Assembly: GCA_937868455.1 (NCBI GenBank)
Contig: CALMMO010000042.1
Coordinates: forward strand, 1-9,786
Source: an uncultured Marmoricola sp.
Lineage (GTDB): Bacteria > Actinomycetota > Actinomycetes > Propionibacteriales > Nocardioidaceae
Direction of reading: 5' to 3'
DNA: 9,786 nucleotides
Part shown: piece after piece, positions 1 through 7,227 of the stretch
Numbering within the stretch: the first letter of the stretch is position 1
How the letters are laid out: each line of letters opens with the position of its first letter
Program-made: the position numbers and the translations under genes
Notes under the pieces: generated by a model
Databases searched by the model: none
What the model saw: only the letters and a program-made list of their open reading frames with translations
What the model was told of the DNA's origin: nothing

Positions 1-48
1 GAAACTTGCGCTCCCCCTGCGAAACTTCGCATGGGAAGCGCAAGTTTT
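1..48. repeat. imperfect palindrome (about 48 nt hairpin) at the left edge
   Basis: GAAACTTGCGCT (1-12) is the reverse complement of AGCGCAAGTTTT (37-48) apart from the terminal base. Inside lies a perfect inner hairpin, TGCGAA-AC-TTCGCA (18-31), and CCC (13-15) can pair with GGG (33-35). ATGGGAAG is directly repeated at 31-38 and 51-58, and GAAACTT at 1-7 and 21-27. The segment lies in the open frame of the DUF35 gene, where codons there have more A/T in third position than those downstream. It may be a repeat inserted into an interdomain linker, or an intergenic hairpin if the gene really starts at 110. The element may extend left of the window. Confidence 0.6.
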
Positions 49-565
49 CCATGGGAAGTCCACCACTGAACCAGCCCCAACCGATCAGGTCACGGGCCTG
101 ATCACCCCGGTGCATTTGGATTACACCTACGCCGCATCCCCCGAGGAATCGAAGTTTTTCCGCGGGCTCAAGCAGGGGCGAATCATCGGACAACGCTGTC
201 CCAGTTGCCACCACGTCTATGTGCCCCCGCGCGGCGCCTGCCCCGAGTGCGGGGTACCCACCACCGATGAAGTCGAACTGCCCGATCGCGGCACGATCAC
301 CACGTTCTGCATCGTCAATGTGCCGTTCATGGGCCAAAGGATCACTCCCCCCTACGTCTCGGCCTACGTGCTCCTCGACGGGGCCGACATCCCGTTCTTG
401 CACTTGGTCCTCGACATTGACCCGGCTGAGATTCGCATGGGAATGCGGGTCAAAGCCGTGTGGCGACCCGAGGAGAAATGGGGCACATCGATGGAAAATA
501 TCAGCCACTCTGCCCCGACGGGTGAGCCTGATGCCGACTTCGAGAGCTACCGGAGCCACCTATGA
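2..565 (+). CDS. Rv3521-like DUF35 / OB-fold acyl-CoA-associated protein, 5' partial
   Basis: C-terminal part of a zinc-ribbon plus OB-fold (DUF35) protein. A rubredoxin-like zinc ribbon has CPSC at 207-218 and CPEC at 239-250 (C30, C33, C44, C47 if counted from the GTG at 110). It is followed by the OB-fold segment (ELPDRGTITTFCIVNVPF...) and a conserved tail (PTGEPDADFESYRSHL). The only start codon in the window is the GTG at 110, which has no Shine-Dalgarno. The frame is open back to base 2, and the peptide just before it (VTGLITPVHLDYTY) resembles the interdomain linker of the roughly 300-residue Rv3521 family. I therefore infer that the true start lies upstream and this is the second domain. 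DUF35 proteins such as ChsH2 partner thiolase-like Ltp aldolases, so this one probably binds Ltp4 and/or Ltp3. It overlaps ltp4 by ATGA. The family is secure; the 5' extent is less so. Confidence 0.75.
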   Translation, partial: KLALPLRNFAWEAQVFHGKSTTEPAPTDQVTGLITPVHLDYTYAASPEESKFFRGLKQGRIIGQRCPSCHHVYVPPRGACPECGVPTTDEVELPDRGTITTFCIVNVPFMGQRITPPYVSAYVLLDGADIPFLHLVLDIDPAEIRMGMRVKAVWRPEEKWGTSMENISHSAPTGEPDADFESYRSHL

Positions 566-1605
566 GACAGGTCGCGATTGTTGGGTTCGCCCAACGCCAA
601 CATGCCCGCTTTGACGGCTCACCCAATGGCGTGGAAATGCTGGTGCCGATCTTTGGGGAATGCTTCGCTCGAAGCGGATTCACCAAATCTGACATCGACT
701 TTTGGTGCTCGGGGTCTAGTGACTACCTGGCCGGACGCTCCTTCAGCTTCGTCAGTGCAGTCGATGCGATCGGGGCGATCCCGGCAGTTCGTGAATCTCA
801 CGTCGAAATGGACGCCGCCTGGGCCCTTTACGAGGCTTGGGTAAAGATCCAGACCGGTGAGATCGACACTGCCTTGGTCTATGGGTTCGGCAAGTCAAGC
901 GCCGGGGTGTTGCGCCGTACTTTGGCACTGCAACTCGACCCGTACACGATGACGCCACTGTGGCCCGACACCGTTGCCCTAGCTGGCTTACAGGCCCGGC
1001 TCGGACTCGAGTCTGAGCAATGGAGTGAACATGACATGGCATCGGTGGTCGCTCGCAACCTGAGTGCCGCGACGTCCAACCCGCACGCCATCCGACAACT
1101 CGATATGACCGCGGACGATGTGCTGAGTGAACCGATGTACTGCGACCCTTTGCGCAAACTCGACTGTGCACCGGTAACAGATGGCGCGGCCGCGATTGTG
1201 CTCTCAGCTCGCAAGCAACCCTCGGATTCCCCCACAGCCTTCATCACGGGAATCACCCATGCAATCGATGCCCATCACCTCGGCGCCCGGAATCTGCTGC
1301 GTGCCCCCTCGGTGCAAGCGGCGGCCAGGCAGTTGGACCTCACGAACCTTGACGTGACTGAACTGCATGCCCCGTTCAGCCATCAAGAACTCATGGTGAC
1401 GCGTGAGCTCGACCTCGCCGAGAGTACGACGCTCAACCCCTCCGGTGGCGCCCTGAGCGGCAACCCCATGTTCGCCGGCGGACTCATTCGCATCGGCGAG
1501 GCGGCAACGGCGATCCAACGCGGTGACGCCCAGAAAGCGCTGGCACACGCGACAAGCGGGCCGCTGCTCCAACAGAACCTGCTGTGTGTGATGGAGGCAC
1601 GATGA
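562..1605 (+). CDS. ltp4: Ltp4-like SCP-x/thiolase-fold protein (sterol side-chain aldolase subunit)
   Basis: 347 residues, close to Rv3522 (Ltp4, about 354). It matches that family as I recall it: GFWCSGSSDYLAGR-like N-terminal stretch (FWCSGSSDYLAGRSFSFVSA, 47-66), ESHVEMDAAWALYEA (78-92), ALVYGFGKSSAG (104-115), ELHAPFSH (267-274) and NPSGGALSGNPMFAGG (292-307). The fold is thiolase-like but the catalytic residues are absent. The nucleophilic Cys position reads D84, the GHP histidine position reads N301, and the C-terminal CxG is replaced by HATSG. In Rhodococcus, ltp3 and ltp4 are required for degrading C24-branched sterol side chains; the related Ltp2 is a retro-aldolase working with a DUF35 partner. 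Start ATG overlaps the stop of the DUF35 gene, and its own stop overlaps ltp3 in the same ATGA way, so the three genes are co-translated. The role as an aldolase rather than a thiolase is inferred. Confidence 0.88.
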   Translation: MRQVAIVGFAQRQHARFDGSPNGVEMLVPIFGECFARSGFTKSDIDFWCSGSSDYLAGRSFSFVSAVDAIGAIPAVRESHVEMDAAWALYEAWVKIQTGEIDTALVYGFGKSSAGVLRRTLALQLDPYTMTPLWPDTVALAGLQARLGLESEQWSEHDMASVVARNLSAATSNPHAIRQLDMTADDVLSEPMYCDPLRKLDCAPVTDGAAAIVLSARKQPSDSPTAFITGITHAIDAHHLGARNLLRAPSVQAAARQLDLTNLDVTELHAPFSHQELMVTRELDLAESTTLNPSGGALSGNPMFAGGLIRIGEAATAIQRGDAQKALAHATSGPLLQQNLLCVMEAR

Positions 1606-2765
1606 GCAAGGCGCTTGCCGCAGTGATCGGGATCGGTCAAACCCATCACCAGGCCAAACGACCAGACGTCTCCATGGCTGGCCTGTGTCGCGAGGCGATT
1701 GACCGAGCACTACTCGATGCCAACCTGACCATGAATGACATAGATGCGGTTGTCATCGGAAAGGCGCCTGACCTGTTTGAGGGCGTGATGATGCCCGAGC
1801 TGTATCTGGCGCAGTCGTTGGGTGCGGTCGGGAAGCCCCTTATCCGCGTCCACACCGCCGGTTCAGTGGGCGGCTCGACAGCCATCGTGGCAGCCTCGCT
1901 AGTCCAGGCCGGCATCCATCAACGAGTTCTCGCCGTTGCCTTCGAGAAGCAGTCGGAGTCGAACGCCATGTGGGCACTGAGCGTGCCCGTGCCATTTGTC
2001 ATGCCTGTGCACGCTGGGGCTGGCGGCTACTTTGCCCCGCACGTGCGCTCTTACATCCGTCGAAGCGGAGCACCGACCGAGACCGGCGCGATCGTGGCCG
2101 CTAAAGACCGCACCAACGCCCTCCTGAACCCCTACGCCCATCTCCACAACCCGCACACGACCGTGGAGAGTGTGATGGCCTCGGCGATGCTGTGGGATCC
2201 GATTCGGTACGACGAGACCTGCCCCTCCTCTGACGGCGCCTGCGCGGTCGTGATCGCCTCTGAGTCCGCCTCCTCATCGGTGGCGAACCCGGCTTGGATT
2301 CATGCCACCGCGATGCGCTCAGAGCCCACAAGTGCAGCAGGCCGCGACCAGGTCAACCCCTTGGCCGGTCGGGCTGCCGCCGCAGACCTCTGGGCACAGG
2401 CTGGGATCACCAATCCGCTGGAGGAGATCGACTGCGCCGAGATCTATGTGCCTTTTAGCTGGTTTGAACCCATGTGGCTTGAGAACCTCGGCTTCGCCGA
2501 CGTGGGTGCCGGGTGGCACCTGACCGTGGCCGGTGAAACTGCACTCACCGGTCGGTTGCCAGTGAACATGTCAGGTGGCGTGCTGTCATCAAATCCCATT
2601 GGCGCCTCAGGCATGCTCCGCTTCGCGGAGGCCGCGCTCCAGGTGCGTGGGATGGCTGGAGAGCACCAAGTCGATGGTGCCCGCAAGGCGCTGGGGCACG
2701 CCTATGGCGGTGGCTCCCAGTTCTTCTCGATGTGGGTCGTGGGGTCGGCGAAACCGTCGGTGTAG
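1602..2765 (+). CDS. ltp3: Ltp3-like SCP-x/thiolase-fold protein (sterol side-chain aldolase)
   Basis: 387 residues from ATG 1602; Rv3523 (Ltp3) is about 394. The ATG follows GGAGG at 1593-1597 with a 4-nt gap and overlaps the ltp4 stop, so I prefer it to the in-frame GTG at 1584. Family stretches: VIGKAPDLFEGVMMPELYLA (51-70), VHTAGSVGGSTA (83-94), EKQSESNAMWALS (115-127), GAGGYFAPHVR (139-149), MLWDPIRYDETCPSSDGACA (196-215), IYVPFSWFEPMWLENLGF (281-298), NMSGGVLSSNPIGASG (322-337) and GHAYGGGSQ (365-373). The thiolase nucleophile position reads Gly87 and the catalytic His position reads Asn331, so Claisen thiolysis is unlikely. With Ltp4 and the DUF35 protein it probably forms the C-C lyase that removes C24 alkyl branches of plant sterols. 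Membership is confident; reaction chemistry is inferred from Ltp2. Confidence 0.9.
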   Translation: MSKALAAVIGIGQTHHQAKRPDVSMAGLCREAIDRALLDANLTMNDIDAVVIGKAPDLFEGVMMPELYLAQSLGAVGKPLIRVHTAGSVGGSTAIVAASLVQAGIHQRVLAVAFEKQSESNAMWALSVPVPFVMPVHAGAGGYFAPHVRSYIRRSGAPTETGAIVAAKDRTNALLNPYAHLHNPHTTVESVMASAMLWDPIRYDETCPSSDGACAVVIASESASSSVANPAWIHATAMRSEPTSAAGRDQVNPLAGRAAAADLWAQAGITNPLEEIDCAEIYVPFSWFEPMWLENLGFADVGAGWHLTVAGETALTGRLPVNMSGGVLSSNPIGASGMLRFAEAALQVRGMAGEHQVDGARKALGHAYGGGSQFFSMWVVGSAKPSV

Positions 2766-2787
2766 CGCGTCGTACCGTTAAGGCGTT

Positions 2788-3516
2788 ATGAGTGCACGAC
2801 GAGGTCCAGGCTGGGTTCCAAACCAGCACGGCGCTTGGGCGATGATCGCCTCACCTCTGCTCGTGGGCATCATCGCTGGCGGACCCTCATGGGCCCACGT
2901 GCCGCTCACGGCCTTCTGGTTCTTGGGCTACTTCGCCTTCTTCGCGGTGAGCCTGTGGCTCAAGGCGGGTCGCCGCGCGAAGTGGTTGCCGGCAGCCCGC
3001 ACCTACGTTGTCGCGAGCATGGTCATGGGCGGCGTCGTGCTCTTCACGAAGCCAGACCTCATCAGGTGGGCGCCCGCATTCATCGCACCCCTTGGCATCG
3101 GACTGTGGGCGGCCTCCGCTCGGCGCGAGCGCGACCTGTTGGCCGGTCTCGCCACCGTCGCGGGGGCATGTCTGATGACTCCAGTGGCGTACGACGTCGG
3201 GGCTGGCCACGTCGATCAACGCGCCTGGGCCCTGGCTCTGGTGCAGTTCCTGTATTTCGCTGGGACGGTCTTCTACGTGAAATCCGCCATCCGCGAACGC
3301 GGCAATCAGGCGTTCTTGTGGATCAGTGTTGGCTTTCACGTGCTCGCGACTCTGATCAGCGCGCTGATTGCCTGGCCGTTGGTGGGCGTCTTTGGTCTGC
3401 TCGCCGTACGCGCAGCGGCGTTGCCAGGACTTGGCTGGACTCCCAAACGCCTCGGAATGCTCGAAATCCCCGCCACCGTGCTGGTCGCGGGGATCTCGCT
3501 GCTGTGTGTTGCTTAG
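2788..3516 (+). CDS. YwiC-like family integral membrane protein
   Basis: 242 residues, mostly hydrophobic, with the YwiC-like signature PNQHGAWAM at 11-19. Roughly six to eight membrane segments can be read, for example ASPLLVGIIAG, LTAFWFLGYFAFFAVSLWL, VVASMVMGGVVLF, APAFIAPLGIGLWAAS, LALVQFLYFAGTVFYV, FHVLATLISALIAW and ILVAGIS-like C-terminus (TVLVAGISLLCVA). A conserved Arg after the third segment region (RERDLLAGLA) and Lys/Arg loops suggest cytoplasmic faces. The family has no established biochemical function. The start ATG lies 22 bp after the ltp3 stop and is preceded by a modest AAGG, so it is probably transcribed with the ltp genes. Its stop is 10 bp from the converging cyp125 stop. 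A role in sterol uptake or membrane handling would be speculation from position alone. Confidence 0.85.
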   Translation: MSARRGPGWVPNQHGAWAMIASPLLVGIIAGGPSWAHVPLTAFWFLGYFAFFAVSLWLKAGRRAKWLPAARTYVVASMVMGGVVLFTKPDLIRWAPAFIAPLGIGLWAASARRERDLLAGLATVAGACLMTPVAYDVGAGHVDQRAWALALVQFLYFAGTVFYVKSAIRERGNQAFLWISVGFHVLATLISALIAWPLVGVFGLLAVRAAALPGLGWTPKRLGMLEIPATVLVAGISLLCVA

Positions 3517-3526
3517 AGGTCGGCGG

Positions 3527-4768
3527 CTAGTCGCGATAGGTGACCGGCAACGCCTTGATGCCGTTGATCCAACCGCTGCGGAAGCGCACGGGGTCTCCGT
3601 TAGCACGAATGCCAGGCATGGCGTCAGCGATCTCGTTGAGCATGATCTTGACCTCGAGGCGGGCCAAGTTGGCGCCAATGCAGTAGTGCGCCCCGTGTCC
3701 TCCGAAGGCTAGGTGAGGGTTGGGGTCGCGGGTGATGTCGAATCGACGCGGTTCATTGAACACCGCCTCATCGTTGTTGGCGCTGGCGTAAAGCAGTCCC
3801 ACGCGCTCGTTCTGCTTGACGATGTGTCCGCCGATTTCGACGTCGCGCAGCGCGGTGCGCTGGAACGCGGTGACCGGGGTCGCCCAGCGGATGACCTCGT
3901 CGTAGGTGGTCTCTGGCCGTTCCTTGCAGAACAATTCCCACTGGTCGGGGTTCTCGAAGAACGCCTTCATGCCCAATGTGATCGCGTTACGAGTGGTTTC
4001 GTTACCAGCAACGACGAGCAAGATGACGAAGAACCCAAACTCATCGCTGGTCAGGCCTGCGCCGTCCTCGCCACTGGTGACGAGTTTGGTCACGATGTCG
4101 TCTTGGGGGTTGGCCTTGCGCTCTTCTGCGAGCGGCATGAAGTAGTTCAAGATCTCGATAGACGCGGCCTCTGGGTCTCCCTCGACGTCTGGGTCGTCGT
4201 ACCCCAACATCTGGTTCGACCACGTGAACAGTTTGCGGCGGTCTTCTTGCGGCACACCCAGCAAGTCAGCGATGGCCTGCAGAGGGAGTTCGGCCGACAC
4301 ATCATCGACCAAGTCGCCGCTGCCCTTAGCCAAAGCGTCCGCGACGATCTTCTTCGCCCGGGTGTCGAGCATTTCGTGCAAGGAAGCGATGGCGCGGGGC
4401 GTGAACCCGCGCGAAATAATGCGGCGCAGTCGCGAGTGCTCCTCGCCTTCCTTGTTGATCAACATGACGCCTTGGAGCTCAACCTGGTCACGGGTCATTT
4501 CGGGGGCGTAGCGAATGATCGCGCCGTTGATAGTCGTTGAGAAGTCCTTGCTGTTCTTTGACACCGCCGAGACGTGCTCATGCGTGCTCAGCGCCCAGAA
4601 ACCCCGGTCACCCTCGAGCATGCCTGCGTTGGCTTCGGGACCTTGCTCAACGAAGAAGACTGGCGCGCTGGCGCGCATCGCCATGAATTGCTCGAAGGGA
4701 ACACCGAACTCGTTCACCGCCGGATCGGTCGGATCGAAACCAGCTGGGATGGTCAAGGACTCGGTCAC
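3527..4768 (-). CDS. cyp125: CYP125-like cytochrome P450 (sterol side-chain oxidase)
   Basis: 413 residues from GTG 4768, chosen because GGAGG (4775-4779) lies 6 nt upstream and because an earlier ATG at 4912 would overlap fadA5 and add an unrelated leader. P450 landmarks: I-helix AGNETT at 254-259 (Glu rather than Asp before TT), ExxR at E291-R294, heme-binding loop FGGHGAHYCIG at 355-365 with axial Cys363. The C-terminus RSGWINGIKALPV (397-409) resembles the CYP125 ending (RSGWLNGIK) and not that of CYP142. CYP125 oxidises the terminal side-chain carbon (C26/27) of cholesterol or cholestenone through the alcohol and aldehyde to the acid, the first step of side-chain removal; it is soluble and needs ferredoxin and reductase, not seen here. 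The gene is divergent from fadA5, as in the Rv3545c/Rv3546 pair, and shares a KstR operator with it. Mtb CYP125 is about 433 residues, so this is slightly short at the N-terminus. Confidence 0.92.
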   Translation of the reverse strand: MTESLTIPAGFDPTDPAVNEFGVPFEQFMAMRASAPVFFVEQGPEANAGMLEGDRGFWALSTHEHVSAVSKNSKDFSTTINGAIIRYAPEMTRDQVELQGVMLINKEGEEHSRLRRIISRGFTPRAIASLHEMLDTRAKKIVADALAKGSGDLVDDVSAELPLQAIADLLGVPQEDRRKLFTWSNQMLGYDDPDVEGDPEAASIEILNYFMPLAEERKANPQDDIVTKLVTSGEDGAGLTSDEFGFFVILLVVAGNETTRNAITLGMKAFFENPDQWELFCKERPETTYDEVIRWATPVTAFQRTALRDVEIGGHIVKQNERVGLLYASANNDEAVFNEPRRFDITRDPNPHLAFGGHGAHYCIGANLARLEVKIMLNEIADAMPGIRANGDPVRFRSGWINGIKALPVTYRD

Positions 4769-4774
4769 GCGATG

Positions 4775-4779
4775 CCTCC
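4775..4779 (-). promoter_or_regulatory. ribosome binding site deciding the cyp125 start
   Basis: GGAGG on the minus strand, 6 nt before the GTG at 4768. No comparable site precedes the upstream in-frame ATG at 4912. This supports the GTG start and a 413-residue product beginning MTESLTIPAG. Confidence 0.75.
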
Positions 4780-4809
4780 AAGACGAGTGTGTTGGCGTTG
4801 AGTAGCCTG

Positions 4810-4816
4810 TAGCATA
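4810..4816. promoter_or_regulatory. overlapping divergent -10 elements for cyp125 and fadA5
   Basis: On the plus strand TAGCAT (4810-4815) and on the minus strand TATGCT (4816-4811) both fit the actinobacterial TAnnnT -10 pattern and overlap almost fully. The plus-strand element would place the fadA5 start of transcription near 4822, inside the KstR box. The minus-strand element would put the box just upstream of the cyp125 -10, in the -10/-35 spacer. No convincing -35 hexamer is visible on either strand. The assignment is inferred from sequence pattern only. Confidence 0.45.
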
Positions 4817-4817
4817 A

Positions 4818-6041
<1,224 letters not shown>

Positions 6042-6045
6042 GCGA

Positions 6046-6124
6046 AAAGTCACAAGTAAACCTGTGACTTTGGCACTTTACGGGGAGGATCTCCCCCGCA
6101 AAGCGCCAAACATCCGGGTCAAGC
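6046..6124 (+). repeat. left copy of a 79-bp double-hairpin inverted repeat (possible terminator)
   Basis: Begins 4 bp after the fadA5 stop. Hairpin 1: AAAGTCACA (6046-6054), 8-nt loop, TGTGACTTT (6063-6071), a perfect 9-bp stem. Hairpin 2: 6072-6107, GGCaCTTTaCGGGG pairing with CCCCGcAAAGcGCC, near-perfect over 36 nt. A conserved 17-nt tail (6108-6124, AAACATCCGGGT...) follows. It matches 7228-7306 in inverse orientation at 74 of 79 positions. It has no T-tract, but its place after the stop suggests a terminator-like role for the fadA5 transcript. See also the right copy and the bounded cassette. Confidence 0.92.
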
Positions 6125-6149
6125 ACGACCTTCCTCAAGGCCCAGGTCG

Positions 6150-6218
6150 CGTCACGCCCATGACGTTTCCTGTGCACAGGCTCTTCGACGGCTGAGCTAT
6201 CCACAGGTACGACGTACC
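6150..6218 (+). promoter_or_regulatory. three palindromes in the leader of the AbiEi-like gene
   Basis: CGTCA-6-TGACG (6150-6165), the perfect 12-bp palindrome CCTGTGCACAGG (6169-6180), and the perfect odd palindrome GGTACG-A-CGTACC (6206-6218). CACAGG recurs at 6175-6180 and 6202-6207. These lie 39-107 bp before the ATG at 6257. AbiEi-type proteins carry an N-terminal winged helix-turn-helix, and characterised AbiEi antitoxins bind inverted repeats in their own promoter, so autoregulation through one or more of these sites is a reasonable inference. No clear Shine-Dalgarno or -10 was found nearby. Confidence 0.45.
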
Positions 6219-6256
6219 AACAACCACGGCTCCGCACTTCGACCCATGCTCACCCC

Positions 6257-7204
6257 ATGGAGATTCTCTTTCACTTTGTAGCCATGCAGGGATACGCGTT
6301 GCGACCTGCTCTGCTCGAACTCGGCCTGCGCGATCGCGATCTATGGCGGGGTATTCATAGCCAACTGCTGCATCGGATCAGACCAGGTGCCTATACGACC
6401 AAGGAGTACTGGAACTCCCTGGACTCAGTTGAGCGTCATCTGCTCACGGCTAAGGCGGTGCTCGCCCAGACCTCTGGCGATGCTGCCCTCTGCGGCGTCT
6501 CGGCTTTGGCTGCGCACGGCGTGGCCTTGTGGGGGCACGACTTGTCAAAGGTGCACATTGTTCGGCCCGCGAGAGGCCATGCGCGCGTGGAGGCCGGGGT
6601 CGTTCATCACAAGTCTGGGATCGGGGGTACCGACATAGTCGACTCGATGGGCATTCCTGTCACCTCCGTCGCACGAGCAGTGCTGGAGTCGGTGGCAAGC
6701 GGAGGACTTGAGGCTGGCTTGGTCGCAGCGGACAGCGCCTTGCATCAGAGGCTCACGACCTTAGAAGAACTCAACGCCATGTATGAACGTGTCGAGTGCT
6801 GGCCAGGGATGCGTCCAGGGCGACTGGTCATCCGGCTAGCCGATGGTGGTGCCGAAACACCGGGCGAAACCCGCAGCCGATTCCTGTGCTACCGCCACAA
6901 CATCCCGTGTCCCACACTGCAGTTCCCTGTCTTCGATGAGAACGGTGAACTTGTCGGCACCAGTGACATGGCCTGGCCCGACGCCAAACTTCTGGGCGAG
7001 TTTGATGGGCGCGTCAAGTACGGCCGATTGCTCAAGCCGGGCCAAAGCGTCAGCGATGTCGTGTTCGCCGAAAAGCGTCGCGAGGACCGAATGCGAGAAC
7101 TCACAGGGTTCAAGATGATCAGAATGACATGGTCTGACATCGACAAGGAACCGGTGGCAACCGCAGCCAGGATCCGCCGGATGCTTTATGGCAACGCTGC
7201 GTGA
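6257..7204 (+). CDS. AbiEi / DUF559-like protein (HTH plus Vsr-like nuclease-fold domain)
   Basis: 315 residues. The N-terminal part (about 1-50) resembles the winged-helix AbiEi antitoxin domain seen in many actinobacterial orphans (GLRDRDLWRGI...RIRPGAYTT). The middle (about 55-180) has the family's CGVSALAAHGVALWGHDLSKVHIVRP pattern (79-104). The C-terminus (about 200-312) looks like a DUF559/Vsr PD-(D/E)XK fold: E204 in GETRSRF, D237 and D242 in SDMAWPDAKL, E248 and K254 in GEFDGRVKYG, then FAEKRREDRMRELTGFKMIRMTW (270-292). The putative acidic/Lys residues are all present, so nuclease activity is possible but unproven. It stands alone: no AbiEii nucleotidyltransferase toxin is adjacent. 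It shares the fadA5 strand but is separated by the hairpin repeat, so it is probably an independent transcript. It has no known link to sterol metabolism. Confidence 0.78.
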   Translation: MEILFHFVAMQGYALRPALLELGLRDRDLWRGIHSQLLHRIRPGAYTTKEYWNSLDSVERHLLTAKAVLAQTSGDAALCGVSALAAHGVALWGHDLSKVHIVRPARGHARVEAGVVHHKSGIGGTDIVDSMGIPVTSVARAVLESVASGGLEAGLVAADSALHQRLTTLEELNAMYERVECWPGMRPGRLVIRLADGGAETPGETRSRFLCYRHNIPCPTLQFPVFDENGELVGTSDMAWPDAKLLGEFDGRVKYGRLLKPGQSVSDVVFAEKRREDRMRELTGFKMIRMTWSDIDKEPVATAARIRRMLYGNAA

Positions 7205-7227
7205 AAGTAGCTGCCGAATAGACCCAC

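Noticed and set aside
2887..3678. 263-codon open frame antisense to the YwiC-like gene
   Set aside because: The translation is rich in Arg, Ser and Pro and looks like a shadow frame; the plus-strand gene has a clear family signature.
3713..4540. 275-codon open frame antisense to cyp125
   Set aside because: It is a GC-rich shadow of a confidently identified P450; its peptide has no recognisable domain and it has no convincing start signals.
4706..4719. Second AACnnGTT motif (AACTCGTT) inside cyp125
   Set aside because: The outer T and A of the KstR consensus are not both present, and it lies within coding sequence encoding a conserved N-terminal stretch.
6198..6206. DnaA-box-like CTATCCACA near the AbiEi-like leader
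   Set aside because: One site with a mismatch, not clustered with others, and no replication genes nearby; chance is the better explanation.
6257..7204. Complete type IV toxin-antitoxin system
   Set aside because: Only the AbiEi-like protein is present; no AbiEii nucleotidyltransferase toxin gene is adjacent, and the C-terminus is of the DUF559/Vsr-like kind.
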